Shown piece after piece: positions 17,093 through 26,491 of a DNA stretch of 64,000 nt. The stretch lies in contig NZ_CAKKNA010000005.1 in the NCBI RefSeq assembly GCF_918741275.1, forward strand, positions 62,001 through 126,000, given 5' to 3'. Under the pieces are notes generated by a model. That model made no database searches, was not told the origin of the DNA, and was given only the letters and a program-made list of their open reading frames with translations. This stretch comes from Bacillus sp. CECT 9360. GTDB taxonomy: Bacteria > Bacillota > Bacilli > Bacillales > DSM-1321. Numbering within the stretch: position 1 is the stretch's first letter; every line of letters begins with the position of its first letter. A program made the translations under genes and the position numbers.

Positions 17093-17213
17093 TTAGTTGC
17101 TTTTTTGCCACATTCTTACGACTTCATATAATATAACATCTGCTTGTTGGATACTTTTTAAACCTTTTAGTTTGATCTCCAGACCCTGCACCAACTAAGT
17201 AAACTTTCCCCAT
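17093..17213 (-). pseudogene. sumT: Remnant of uroporphyrinogen III methyltransferase gene
   Basis: The minus-strand ATG at 17213 starts MGKVYLVGAGSGDQ, the SumT/CobA N-terminus. After a frame change the text continues KGLKSIQQADVILYE, the next part of the same family, then VVRMWQKSN and a stop, which resembles the SumT C-terminus. About 40 codons remain of about 260, with a frameshift and a large internal deletion. It sits where B. subtilis has ylnD (sumT), between cysC and sirB. The first siroheme step must be encoded elsewhere if the pathway works. Confidence 0.85.
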
Positions 17214-17344
17214 TTTCCACACTCTTTCGCATGCTTAAGCTATTTCTAGATGTGATCACACGAAGCAGGCACTTTCGGGATTGCTTTCAGTTTTCTTATC
17301 TCTAACTCATTATATTTGGATGATCTTGCCCACGTTCCGTTTGC

Positions 17345-17947
17345 TCAAATAAAATTGCGCTTCGTTAAATAGATGATCAGCTGCTCTACGCATTCATCAA
17401 TTGAAAAGCGGTCCGTTTCAAGGATAAATTCTGGATTTTCAGGTTCTTCGTACGGCGAGTCGATGCCGGTGAAATCCTTGATCAATCCATCACGTGCTTT
17501 CTGGTACAAGCCTTTAGGATCACGAGTTTCACATTCATTCAACGGACATTTTACATATACCTCGACGAATTCGTCTTCTTCAAGGAGACTTCTGACTAGA
17601 TTACGATCTTCCCTGAAAGGAGAGATGAAGGCCGTCAAGACCATCTGTCCGCTGTCCACAAACAACTTTGAAACTTCGCCGATTCTGCGGATATTTTCTT
17701 TTCGGTCTGTATCTGAAAAACCGAGGTCACCATTCAAGCCATGGCGGATATTATCGCCATCCAATACATAATTACTGATTCCGGCTTTATATAGCTTATT
17801 TGCCAATTCATTTGCTACAGTCGATTTTCCCGAGCCGGAAAGTCCCGTAAACCAGACGACAAAGCTATGATGGGCATTTTGAACCCTCCGAAATTCCTTT
17901 GTGAGTGATTGTTCATGCCATGTAACATTAGAACTTGCAGTAGCCAA
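17345..17947 (-). CDS. cysC: Adenylyl-sulfate kinase
   Basis: A 200-residue APS kinase that phosphorylates adenylyl sulfate to PAPS. The P-loop GLSGSGKST is at 35-43, DGDNIRHGLNGDLGFSD follows, and FISPFREDR carries the conserved Ser region. Its length is full for the family. It starts 21 bases after the sat stop, in the cysH-sat-cysC operon. The assimilatory reductase here resembles iron-sulfur APS-type enzymes, so the kinase may also feed other PAPS uses. Confidence 0.93.
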   Translation of the reverse strand: MATASSNVTWHEQSLTKEFRRVQNAHHSFVVWFTGLSGSGKSTVANELANKLYKAGISNYVLDGDNIRHGLNGDLGFSDTDRKENIRRIGEVSKLFVDSGQMVLTAFISPFREDRNLVRSLLEEDEFVEVYVKCPLNECETRDPKGLYQKARDGLIKDFTGIDSPYEEPENPEFILETDRFSIDECVEQLIIYLTKRNFI

Positions 17948-17968
17948 TGTGAGTCCTCCCTTTTTCCT

Positions 17969-19117
17969 TTAAACTTTTATGGTCGGTTGTTTCATGCCTT
18001 TAATCAGGACTTCAATTACTTCCTTGCGGCTGAATGTACTAGGCGGGATTTCACCATTTCGCAGCATCTCCCTGACTTTCGTTCCGGATAAAATAACATG
18101 ATCTTCTTTTCCATGCGGACATGTTTTCGTCGAAGCCATGTTTTCACATTTCTTGCAGTAAAAGCTATGTTCAAAGAATAATAGACTTATTCCCAACTCA
18201 TCCTCTGTGAAATTGCTGAAGATTTTCTGGGCATCATAGGTTCCATAATAGCTTCCAACTCCGGCATGGTCGCGGCCTACAATAAAATGAGTGCAGCCAT
18301 AATTCTTTCTGACCATTGCGTGGAAAATCGCTTCCCTTGGCCCCGCGTATCTCATTGCCGCAGGAAACACGGATAGGAAAACCCGGTCTTCAGGATAATA
18401 ATTTTTAAGCAAAACCTGGTAGCTTTCCATTCGGATATCAGCTGGAATATCATCAGACTTCGTTTCTCCAACAAGCGGGTTCAACAATAATCCATCCACA
18501 ATCTCAAGGGCTGTTTTTTGGATGTATTCATGGGCTCTATGAACCGGATTTCTTGTTTGGAAACCGACGATCGTCTTCCATCCTTTTTCCTCAAAGATCC
18601 TTCTAGTATCCTTTGGATCAAGATGAAATTCCTGAAACGTTTCGCGGGCAATTCTTTTCACCAGCTGGATCTCTCCGCCAATATAGACATCTCCTCTGCT
18701 GTATAGCTTGTGTACGCCCGGATGTTCATCACTGTCTGTCTGATAAACAGACTCTGCTTCCTTCTTTTTATCCGGTTTATAAATATCTGCTACCTTTATT
18801 ACACCGTATGTTTTACCATCGTTCACGAGCCGTACTTCTTCACCGATTGAAATGTTTTCCGCCTCTGCCTCAGTTACCGGCAATGTAATCGGAATGCTCC
18901 ACACATTTCCATCCGCAAGTCGCATTTCGTTTACAACGGAATTATAATCCTTTTGCGTAAAAAATCCGACAATCGGGCTATATCCTCCAGTCGCGATCAA
19001 TTCAAGGTCGCTAAGGGCTATTCCGTCCAATTCAATTTCCTTATCAATCACATACGTATTATATTCAGGGTTCCAACGGTTAATCAGTTCTCCCCCGTGT
19101 GGTTTGCTTACAGTCAT
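17969..19117 (-). CDS. sat: Sulfate adenylyltransferase (ATP sulfurylase)
   Basis: A 382-residue enzyme making adenylyl sulfate from sulfate and ATP. Active-site motifs [12 protein letters not shown] (QxRN and HxxH) and GRDHAGVG are intact. A Cys cluster ([18 protein letters not shown]) resembles the metal-binding loop of bacterial single-domain Sat. It is the second gene of the operon, 52 bases after cysH, with AGGAGG before the ATG. Confidence 0.93.
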   Translation of the reverse strand: MTVSKPHGGELINRWNPEYNTYVIDKEIELDGIALSDLELIATGGYSPIVGFFTQKDYNSVVNEMRLADGNVWSIPITLPVTEAEAENISIGEEVRLVNDGKTYGVIKVADIYKPDKKKEAESVYQTDSDEHPGVHKLYSRGDVYIGGEIQLVKRIARETFQEFHLDPKDTRRIFEEKGWKTIVGFQTRNPVHRAHEYIQKTALEIVDGLLLNPLVGETKSDDIPADIRMESYQVLLKNYYPEDRVFLSVFPAAMRYAGPREAIFHAMVRKNYGCTHFIVGRDHAGVGSYYGTYDAQKIFSNFTEDELGISLLFFEHSFYCKKCENMASTKTCPHGKEDHVILSGTKVREMLRNGEIPPSTFSRKEVIEVLIKGMKQPTIKV

Positions 19118-19169
19118 TGCATAAACCTCCTATTAGTATGAAAAATATATCGATACAATTAGCTCATTA

Positions 19170-19883
19170 TTAAGTATGCAAACCGCATTCTGTTTTCCCT
19201 GAACCGTTCCAGCGGCCGGATCTCATATCCTCTTCATTAAATACCGGTTTTGTGCACTTCTCGCAGCCGATGCTCGGATATCCGCGATCATGCAGAATGT
19301 TGTAAGGCAGCCCTTGCTTATGGGCATAACGCCAAACATCTTTCCAAGACCAATGGATAAGCGGGCAAACTTTTATCGAATTAAATTTGTTGTCTTTATT
19401 AATGAACTGAGTATTCTTTCTTGTTTCAGACTGTTCCCTTCTTAACCCTGATAACCAGGCTGCCGGACCGGAAAGCACTTCATTCAGCGGAATTACTTTT
19501 CTTATCTCACAGCATTTATTCGGTTCTCTTTCCCACAATAAATCACCATGCTCCAAAGCCTGTTCTTCAAGCGTAAGAGCCGGCTTCTTCATCTCGATTT
19601 GCAAGAGGGGATACCGATTTTTCACCTGATCTATCAAATCATAAGTCTCTTTAAAATGGAGATCCGTATCCAAGAAAACAATCCTTGCCCGCTCATTTAC
19701 CTTCGAAATCAAGTCAATTAAGACAATACCCTCAATTCCGAAGCTGCAGGCGTATACCAATTCATCGCCATAGTGACCATAAGCCCACTCCAGAACCTCC
19801 AGCGCCCCTTTTGTGTCATTATCAATCGGGAAATCCACAGGGGTAAACGTATCGAAATCTTTATAAACCAATAAATTGCTCAT
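19170..19883 (-). CDS. cysH: Phosphoadenylyl/adenylyl-sulfate reductase (thioredoxin)
   Basis: A 237-residue reductase giving sulfite. The C-terminal KTECGLHT carries the catalytic Cys. The CC of NKCCEIRK and the CEKC pair supply the four Cys of a [4Fe-4S] cluster, the mark of APS-reducing CysH. The PP-loop region is SFGIEG. I chose the ATG at 19883, preceded by GAGGGGGC; a longer frame to 19928 lies in the leader terminator. It is the first gene after the SAM-I riboswitch. Confidence 0.92.
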   Translation of the reverse strand: MSNLLVYKDFDTFTPVDFPIDNDTKGALEVLEWAYGHYGDELVYACSFGIEGIVLIDLISKVNERARIVFLDTDLHFKETYDLIDQVKNRYPLLQIEMKKPALTLEEQALEHGDLLWEREPNKCCEIRKVIPLNEVLSGPAAWLSGLRREQSETRKNTQFINKDNKFNSIKVCPLIHWSWKDVWRYAHKQGLPYNILHDRGYPSIGCEKCTKPVFNEEDMRSGRWNGSGKTECGLHT

Positions 19884-19897
19884 AATTGCCCCCTCAT

Positions 19898-19934
19898 AAA
19901 AAAGGCAGTATAACAGAGAACTGTTCATACCGCC
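19898..19934 (-). terminator. Second leader terminator before cysH
   Basis: On the minus strand GGCGGTAT pairs with ATACTGCC, followed by T6, ending 14 bases before the cysH start. It is an additional attenuation point downstream of the riboswitch terminator. Confidence 0.75.
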
Positions 19935-19967
19935 TCTAGTTGTCTAGTCAGCTTATTTATTTCCATT

Positions 19968-19994
19968 AAAAAAGTCTTCCCACTTTGGAAAGAC
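19968..19994 (-). terminator. Riboswitch expression-platform terminator
   Basis: On the minus strand GTCTTTCC pairs with GGGAAGAC and is followed by T6. Its 5' arm (TCTTTCCAAA) can instead pair with the 3' strand of aptamer helix P1 (TTTTGGAAGA), giving the antiterminator expected for an S-box. Confidence 0.8.
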
Positions 19995-20021
19995 ATCACA
20001 GGCCATGTAATCAACATACAC

Positions 20022-20123
20022 CTTATCTTCCAAAATGACTTCCATTTTGTTGGATTTAGCACCTTGCATGTCTGCAGGTTGCCGGACATCACCGGGCCAA
20101 TTCCCTCCGTCACTCTTGATAAG
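20022..20123 (-). promoter_or_regulatory. SAM-I (S-box) riboswitch
   Basis: The minus-strand leader has the S-box landmarks in order: CTTATCAAGAG (P1 5' strand), GGAGGGAA, TGGCCCG, GTCCGGCAACC, AAGGTGCTAA and closing GATAAG (P1 3' strand), about 102 nt in all. SAM binding should expose the terminator and switch off cysH-sat-cysC-sirB-sirC. B. subtilis cysH is likewise S-box controlled. A short open frame overlapping it is not a gene. Confidence 0.95.
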
Positions 20124-20137
20124 TTTAATTATTAAAA

Positions 20138-20165
20138 ATAATAACATAACTACACTTAATGTCAA
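20138..20165 (-). promoter_or_regulatory. SigA promoter of the cysH operon
   Basis: Minus-strand TTGACA (20160-20165), a 16-base spacer and TATTAT (20138-20143), ending 15 bases before the aptamer. Near-consensus. Confidence 0.8.
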
Positions 20166-20212
20166 TGAGTTTTCGGATTAATTTACTCGGATATAAAAAA
20201 AGTTTCAACTCC

Positions 20213-20266
20213 TTGCAAGTATGGACCGTCGATTAAGACCTCCACATCCGTGTGGCAACCCGTCAC
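20213..20266. repeat. Degenerate copy of the 47-kb interspersed repeat
   Basis: The segment with GCAAGTA, GTCGA, CCACATC and GTGTGGCAA in this order and spacing matches the inner part of the element at 46994-47177 (47012-47067 there). It holds a CCACA/TGTGG hairpin. Flanking parts of the element are absent or decayed. Confidence 0.55.
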
Positions 20267-20289
20267 GTTCTAGGCATCAGAGCTTGATA

Positions 20290-20629
20290 CCAGTATATGT
20301 TAAAAAATATAAGCTGCCTATTTTATTTTTTAAAAAACCTGATTAGATAAGCCTAATTTGGGTTTTAATTGTTGGTTTAAATTAAAGTTTAATTAAAATG
20401 AGCCTATAAAACTCGAATTTGCAAAAAAATATAAGAGCCTGTTTTTTGAAAAAATGATTGATAAAAACAGGTTCTATAGTTACTAAAGTTTGATTATTTT
20501 TGTTTATGTTCTTCAATTAAAGTTCCTGATTTTGGAAGATTGTTTATGTTTATTTTATTGAATAAAAGCACCCTTTCGTATTATAAGGTCAGCCAGAAAA
20601 TATTTCTGGTTGACCATTTTTTATATCGA
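20290..20629. other. AT-rich intergenic DNA
   Basis: About 340 bases of AT-rich sequence between the cysH promoter region and the IS110 element. Imperfect inverted repeats such as AACCTGTTTTT-type words near 20435-20475 are visible. I see no gene or clear signal; it may be worn-down insertion DNA. Confidence 0.5.
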
Positions 20630-20822
20630 TATATGATAACCGTAGCCGGGGTAGATCGTAAGCACCCGTGGGACTTGAACCCGTCAACTAAACAGTTCAC
20701 CCCCTACTTGTAGAAACATGATTGAGGCTGGTTGGGATAATGATCTCGTATAACAAGCGAAGCTATGATACTGCAAGGAGAAATTAGGGGTTACCGGTTA
20801 ATTGCATTTCAGGAGGAGATAC
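20630..20822 (+). ncRNA. IS110 left-end non-coding region, candidate bridge RNA
   Basis: About 190 bases immediately upstream of the IS110-type recombinase are non-coding and GC-richer than the flank, with clustered words such as GTAGCCGGGG and GTGGGACTTGAACCCG. In the IS110 group (IS621-like) the non-coding end beside the recombinase encodes a bridge RNA that picks target and donor DNA. Position and length fit; I did not fold it. Element ends are not determined. Confidence 0.4.
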
Positions 20823-22061
20823 ATGATGAATCCAGTCATAGGTCTGGATGTCGCAAAAGGCGAAAGTCAGGTTCAAGCATTCTTGGATAAAAAGCAGCGG
20901 TACAAAAAAAGCTTTAAAGTAGCACATACTCTTGAAGGGTTAAATAGTCTTCTAGGTTTTATTAGAGAAGTAGAAGAAGTATCAGGGGAACGGCCTCCCA
21001 TTATATTAGAGTCCACTGGACATTATCACACACCAATTGTCTAGTATTTTGAGGACAGAGGGTATTTATTAATTATCGTGAATCCTCTCATATCGTATCG
21101 GGCTAAGAGTTCTAGTTTACGCAAGGTAAAGACAGATATCATTGACGCTCATCACCTCTGCGAGCTGTATTATAAAGAGGACTTAGAGCCCTATAAACAA
21201 AGAGGAATTCAGCTTTTAAACCTGCGTAATCTTACAAGACAACATGAAAATATTACAGGCATGTTTGTACAAACTAAACTACAATTTCAGGCAGTTCTAG
21301 ATCAAGTGTTCCCTGAATACATTGGGGTTTTTGGGGCCTTATATTCGGATGTTTCATTACTAACTTTACAAGCCTTTCCTACTTCAGAAGAAATCTTGCA
21401 AGTTGGAGAAGAAACAATCGCTAACAAAATAAAAGAGTTATGTAAAAGTCGTTCACAAACATGGGCAAACAGTCAGGCAGAAAAACTGCTAGCTGCCGCA
21501 GCTCAAAACCCATTTCAGGAAAACTTATATCATAGCCTAATTCTAAGCCTAAATATGTATATCGAAATGATTCTTGAATATAAAAAACATCTATCTAAGC
21601 TTTAAGATGAGATAGATGCTTTAGCGAAAAGTATTGAAGAATATAAAATTATCCAATCCATCCCCGGTATCGGTGAAAAAATCGCGGCAACGATTATTTC
21701 TGAAATTAGGGAAATTGATCGGTTTAATCACCCTAAGAAACTAGTTGCATTTGCCGGAATTGATCCAAGTGTCTTCGAATCTGGTACATTCAAAGGTACT
21801 CTAAATCGAATTACCAAAAGAGGCTCTAGTAGACTACGGCACGCCTTGTATATGGCCGTTAAATGTGCCATTCGTGATTGTCGCAAGAAGAAAACGACAG
21901 ATGAAATCATTCCTCGTAACAAGCGATTACGAGAGTTTTATGATAAAAAACGTGAAGAAGGAAAACCCTTTAAAGTAGCTGTGATAGCATGTGCCAATAA
22001 ACTCTTACATTGGATTTATGCACTTTTAAAGAGCAAAGCAGCTTTCCAAGATCTAGCCTAG
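20823..22061 (+). pseudogene. IS110-family transposase with two in-frame stop codons
   Basis: One frame of about 412 codons carries the whole IS110 recombinase: VIGLDVAKGE with the first acidic residue, ILESTGHYH, TDIIDAHHL (RuvC-like DEDD set), a coiled middle, and the C-terminal Transposase_20 region IPGIGEKIAATI to RGSSRLRHALY with the catalytic Ser zone. It is interrupted by TAG at 21042-21044 and TAA at 21603-21605, with no frameshift. CAGGAGGAG precedes the ATG. The copy is probably inactive but recent, because everything else is intact. Confidence 0.9.
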
Positions 22062-22307
22062 TTTAAAAATATAACTAAACAGTCCAACACTTTCCAAACG
22101 AGAACATTGGAAGGTTATTTGGTATGACTAAATTTAGTATAGCATGAGATATTTTAAATTTTTATTGAAAAATATTGACAAACTATTAGCTGGTTTAGTT
22201 GAACAATCAATCGAGCCTAATTAGTAGAGCAAAAATTTTACTACCTATAAAAGGACCGACTATTGTGCAATCCTTTCTCCGTTTATTCGAATAAGTTAAA
22301 TTTTTAA

Positions 22308-23087
22308 CTAAATAAATTGTGTTAATAGCTGGTTAAACTTGTCACGTTCTTCCCAGAAAGGACCATGACCACTATATTGAAACGGGACTAGCTGTGAATT
22401 TCTTATTTTTTGATTTAGTTCCTGAGCTTGTGAAAATGGAATAACTTTGTCATGAATGCCATGAATAATTAAAGTGGGGGCAGCTATTTTTGGAAGATCT
22501 TCATGCAACTTCTCATCTCTTAATAAAACAATGACAGCCGCGGTCGACCATCCCGCAGCCTGTAATCCCATTTGAAAAAACCAGTCCGAGAATGGGCGAG
22601 TTACATACTGAAAGAAAAAGCTATCTGTTACTTCCTTCATCATCTTAGGGCGGTCATTTAATGTTTGCTTGAGAAATTTATTAGCAGTTTCTTCTGAAAA
22701 GCCTGTGGGAGCTGCGGCGTCAACAAGGACAAGCCTAGATACTCCGTAACCGTTGTATCTAGACATATATCGAATTGCAATTGCTCCACCCGTTGAGTGG
22801 CCCACAAGCGTAAAGTTTTCTAATTGAAGTGTACCAACAACAGTACGAAAATCATCTGCCAGTCTGTTAAAAGTGTAGCCACTCATTGGTTTATCCGAAT
22901 TACCAAAGCCCCTCCAGTCTATACCAATACAGCGGTAACCCATTGCGGGAAGAACATCAAACTGATATTCGAACTGTTTATGGCTCAACGGCCAGCCATG
23001 TATAAACACTATGGTCTTGTTACCCCCTGGGTTAATATCTTCAACATATAGATTTACACCTGGTTCTACAGTAACAAAGTATCCCAT
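22308..23087 (-). CDS. Alpha/beta hydrolase
   Basis: A 259-residue alpha/beta-hydrolase. FIHGWPLS forms the oxyanion region, GHSTGG carries nucleophile S98, GIHDKVIP the acid Asp and YSGHGPFWEE the His. It resembles the non-heme chloroperoxidase/esterase branch; the substrate is unknown. GGAGG lies 8 bases before the ATG. Single-gene unit with a dispersed repeat just upstream of its start. Confidence 0.8.
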   Translation of the reverse strand: MGYFVTVEPGVNLYVEDINPGGNKTIVFIHGWPLSHKQFEYQFDVLPAMGYRCIGIDWRGFGNSDKPMSGYTFNRLADDFRTVVGTLQLENFTLVGHSTGGAIAIRYMSRYNGYGVSRLVLVDAAAPTGFSEETANKFLKQTLNDRPKMMKEVTDSFFFQYVTRPFSDWFFQMGLQAAGWSTAAVIVLLRDEKLHEDLPKIAAPTLIIHGIHDKVIPFSQAQELNQKIRNSQLVPFQYSGHGPFWEERDKFNQLLTQFI

Positions 23088-23200
23088 GAAGATTCCTCCG
23101 TAGCTAAAATGGTTTCAACAATAAGATATTCATTTTTGTAAACATAGGTGAATACCTATTCCATTAGGTTAAAGCAGCGTAAAAGGATAGGGCTTTTTGA

Positions 23201-23273
23201 ACTAACCTGCCCCGTTTGTACAATAACTTCAACAAAAAAGGGCCTAATCCTTTTTGGATCAAAGCACCCTTTA
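23201..23273 (-). repeat. Dispersed repeat copy A
   Basis: On the minus strand it reads hairpin (ATCC/GGAT core), T6, GTTGAAGTTATTG, then a GGGGCAGGTTAGTT tail. It is the model for the family of eight. Confidence 0.7.
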
Positions 23274-23356
23274 GCTTAATAAGGAAAAAAGGTACCTGTA
23301 GACAATTGTTTTAATGTTGATTGATTAGTTCTCCTACAATTTCCAATCAATTATTT

Positions 23357-23776
23357 CTATTTTTTTGAAATTACAGTAAACATCCCTGTCATGTTTGGTG
23401 AGAAATCTTTAAATTCATATTTTTCATAGAACGATTCATTACCTTGTGATGCAAACAAACCAACAAACGCCTTATCTGGGGCATTCGTATGTAAGTATTC
23501 AACCAAAAGATTCATTATTTCCTTACCAATACCATTTTTCTGATAATCTGGATGAACCACTATATCTTGGATATAGAAATAAATAGCCCCATCGCCAACA
23601 ATTCTCCCCATTCCCACAATTTGTTCATTATCCTTGACTGTGATGCAGTGAATAGAATTCCTTAATGATGTTTCCGCCACTTCAAAATTCATATAATTAG
23701 TCCATCCTACAGACTCACACAAATATTTGTATTCTTCCAATGTTGGAATATTATTTTCAAACTTATATTTTTTCAT
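23357..23776 (-). CDS. GNAT-family N-acetyltransferase
   Basis: A 139-residue GNAT enzyme with a clean acetyl-CoA loop: VVHPDYQKNGIGKEIMNLL (Q-x-x-G-I-G), preceded by FYIQDI and followed by FYEKYEF. Small GNAT proteins of this kind modify amines or antibiotics, but the substrate cannot be told. GGAGGAAAC precedes the start. Single-gene unit between repeat copies. Confidence 0.82.
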   Translation of the reverse strand: MKKYKFENNIPTLEEYKYLCESVGWTNYMNFEVAETSLRNSIHCITVKDNEQIVGMGRIVGDGAIYFYIQDIVVHPDYQKNGIGKEIMNLLVEYLHTNAPDKAFVGLFASQGNESFYEKYEFKDFSPNMTGMFTVISKK

Positions 23777-23847
23777 AATGTTTCCTCCAATTTCCTTAAT
23801 TTCACCAAATAAATATATTTGACATTGTTTTATTTAAACCTCTTCCT

Positions 23848-23893
23848 CAGCTAACCTGAACCGTTTGTTCAATAAGAAGTTCAACAAAAAAGC
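23848..23893 (-). repeat. Dispersed repeat copy B
   Basis: Short copy: CTTTTTTGTTGAACTTCTTATTG and the CAGGTTAGC tail on the minus strand; the hairpin part is missing. Confidence 0.6.
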
Positions 23894-24115
23894 AATTAAT
23901 AGAGAGAACAGTATTGAAGAAAGAACTTGGTGTTTGTTTTTCAATTACATAATTTGCATAGTGTTTTAATGAACTGTGTAGCTCAGAACCATCAGAATCT
24001 TTATACAACTGACTTCCTCGTTATTATCAATATGCCTCATAAAAATGACTGGATTACTATCATTTAAACCTTTCCCCAAGTAATCCATTCTCAAATTCAA
24101 ATTTAGCTGTTTATG
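23893..24115 (-). pseudogene. Possible decayed gene fragment
   Basis: The minus strand reads about 30 protein-like residues from 24088 (MDYLGKGLNDSNPVIFMRH, then IDNNEEV). A frame change then gives YKDSDGSELHSSLKHYANY and VIEKQTPSSFF. The two halves look like one frameshifted product, and repeat copy B closes its 3' end. I do not recognise the family; it may be chance. Confidence 0.35.
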
Positions 24116-24121
24116 CAAAAT

Positions 24122-24688
<567 letters not shown>

Positions 24689-24725
24689 ATTAGTTTCCCC
24701 CTTGGTTTTCCTCATAATTGAATAA

Positions 24726-24830
24726 GGGCTAAACTGCTCCTTAGTACAATAACTTCCACAAAAAGATGCGTTATCCTTCTTGGATAAACGCCCCCGTTAC
24801 TTTAAGTACAATTCTTCACAATCGGTTTCG
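24726..24830 (-). repeat. Dispersed repeat copy C
   Basis: Carries the hairpin GCGTTTATCC/GGATAACGC, T5, GTGGAAGTTATTG and a GCAGTTTAG tail, plus a further AATTCTTCACAATC block seen in copies F, G and H. Confidence 0.65.
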
Positions 24831-24840
24831 TTAATTGAAT

Positions 24841-24874
24841 AAAAAAATAGACGATGCTTTATTTTAAAGCATCG
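24841..24874 (-). terminator. Terminator of the Pro-rich protein gene
   Basis: CGATGCTTT/AAAGCATCG stem; on the minus strand it is followed by CTATTTTTTT. Confidence 0.8.
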
Positions 24875-24959
24875 CACTTATTAATAAAATAAGATTATTG
24901 TGCAATATTTGGCATATTTCTAAAACAACTAATATAGATTCGTTGAAACCCTTTTCTTG

Positions 24960-25376
24960 TTAATAGCAAGTAAACGATTGAATTTGTCGTAAGTCTATTC
25001 CAAAATAAACCCATCTATATCCAGTCCAACGGTACCCTGAAACAGAGTTTCGACCAACAAATGTTGGATAAAACCAAAATTCTTCAAAACCTCTCAGCCA
25101 TACATACGTGTAGCTGAATAAACATCTTGCAATACCGCCTGGGTCAACTGCATACGCTTCTACTTGTTCTGGAGGAACAAAAGATGGCGGTGGTGAAGTT
25201 GGTGGTCCTGCCGCTGGACCTTGACCGGGTGGTGCAGACGGAGGTGGAAACCCACCAAATTGTCTGTCACCAGGAATTGCATGGTAATAATTCTCCTCTT
25301 GGAATGGAGTTGAATATAAATATGCTTCTTGACTATTTGGATAGTTATAATACATAGGTATGTGACTAGGATACAT
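24960..25376 (-). CDS. Tyr/Pro-rich conserved protein, possibly spore-associated
   Basis: A 138-residue protein with a Tyr-rich head, a proline-rich middle (about residues 40-75) and a compact aromatic C-terminus containing GGIARCLFSYTYVWLRG, YPTFVGRNSV and IDLRQIQSFTC. No signal peptide or membrane segment. I recall similar aromatic C-termini in uncharacterised Bacillus proteins, but no function. AAAGGAG lies before the ATG at 25376. A spore-surface role is a guess from composition and neighbours (tgl nearby). Confidence 0.65.
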   Translation of the reverse strand: MYPSHIPMYYNYPNSQEAYLYSTPFQEENYYHAIPGDRQFGGFPPPSAPPGQGPAAGPPTSPPPSFVPPEQVEAYAVDPGGIARCLFSYTYVWLRGFEEFWFYPTFVGRNSVSGYRWTGYRWVYFGIDLRQIQSFTCY

Positions 25377-25600
25377 AAAATACACTCCTTTACTTTTTAA
25401 CCTTACATCATCATATTCTTTAGTCATTTACCTATCAACTTGTACTCTCATAAATGTGTATTTGCCTATAAAATAGCTATTTCTTGGTAAAACTCCGCAG
25501 AACTTACGAAATTGTTAGCTCTTTCATGGTTTATCAACAATACAGATTTTTCACTTGTGAATCCCCTTAACATTTCTATACAGAACATTTCCTTAACCTT

Positions 25601-26434
25601 ATGGTGTCATATAAGTACTCACCTGCATATGGTACACCAAGTAATTGCCAGATGTTTATAGGGGGGAGTTATTTGTACAGGCAATTTCAAGAACAAACGT
25701 ATGGTAACTATACTTATTCTGGAAACACAGCGTTGCTTGACATGAAGCAAGGTGACGTTACAGGTGACGGTATAGTTGATTACGTCTATTTATATGGAAG
25801 AAAAAACGTTGAAACCGAAATCTTCGCAGATCATATTACACTTGTAATTCAAGATGGACGTTCTAATCAGTTTTCAACAATTACTCTTCAAAATAATGCA
25901 GGATACAATGCTAAGCTCTTCCTTGGGGATTATTCTAAAGATAATATATTGGATATTTTGGTAAGTATTGAATCGGGAGGAAGCGGGGGGTACGGTATTT
26001 TCTATATTTACTCCTTCAGAAATAATATTCCACACCTATTGTTTGATTTTGAAAAATATAATAATAGCTATACATTCAAAGTCAATTATGAAGATCTTTA
26101 TAAAGTAAGTGTAGGAAGCCCTTCATTAGACCTTCTTTTCACCCTTGACATTAGCTATAAAGGCTATGATTATCTATCACAGATTTACGATGAAAATGGA
26201 AAATTAAAACAACGTGTTCAAGGCGAGGTCCTCTCTGCTGGTGCTTTAAATCCAATTGTTACGAATCAAAAAGGCATGACTTATGATTTACTTGTTTTTC
26301 AAAGAATTATTGGTATTTCTAATTCGGATACATTAGGATATGTCGAAAACCTTTTAACATGGAATGGCACTCAATTTATATCCACAAGATTGGCAACAGC
26401 CATACTTGGAACAAAGTTAATTAGCCTTTACTAA
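25601..26434 (+). CDS. Conserved protein with FG-GAP/VCBS-like repeat
   Basis: A 277-residue protein. It contains GDVTGDGIVDYVYLYG, a calcium-binding VCBS/FG-GAP-type blade, and a second partial blade LFLGDYSKDNILDILVSIES. There is no signal peptide. No ribosome binding site is visible before the ATG at 25601, so the true start may differ or the 5' end may be damaged. Its product is predicted to be beta-rich. Such proteins occur in spore formers; function unknown. Confidence 0.65.
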   Translation: MVSYKYSPAYGTPSNCQMFIGGSYLYRQFQEQTYGNYTYSGNTALLDMKQGDVTGDGIVDYVYLYGRKNVETEIFADHITLVIQDGRSNQFSTITLQNNAGYNAKLFLGDYSKDNILDILVSIESGGSGGYGIFYIYSFRNNIPHLLFDFEKYNNSYTFKVNYEDLYKVSVGSPSLDLLFTLDISYKGYDYLSQIYDENGKLKQRVQGEVLSAGALNPIVTNQKGMTYDLLVFQRIIGISNSDTLGYVENLLTWNGTQFISTRLATAILGTKLISLY

Positions 26435-26491
26435 TGTCGAAATATAAAGCTTGCTTTATGCATTATCTTTTTAAAGCAATGGAGGTATTGT

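Noticed and set aside
19953..20165. 70-codon open frame upstream of cysH
   Set aside because: It overlaps the SAM-I riboswitch and its expression platform; all its codons are explained by aptamer and terminator sequence.
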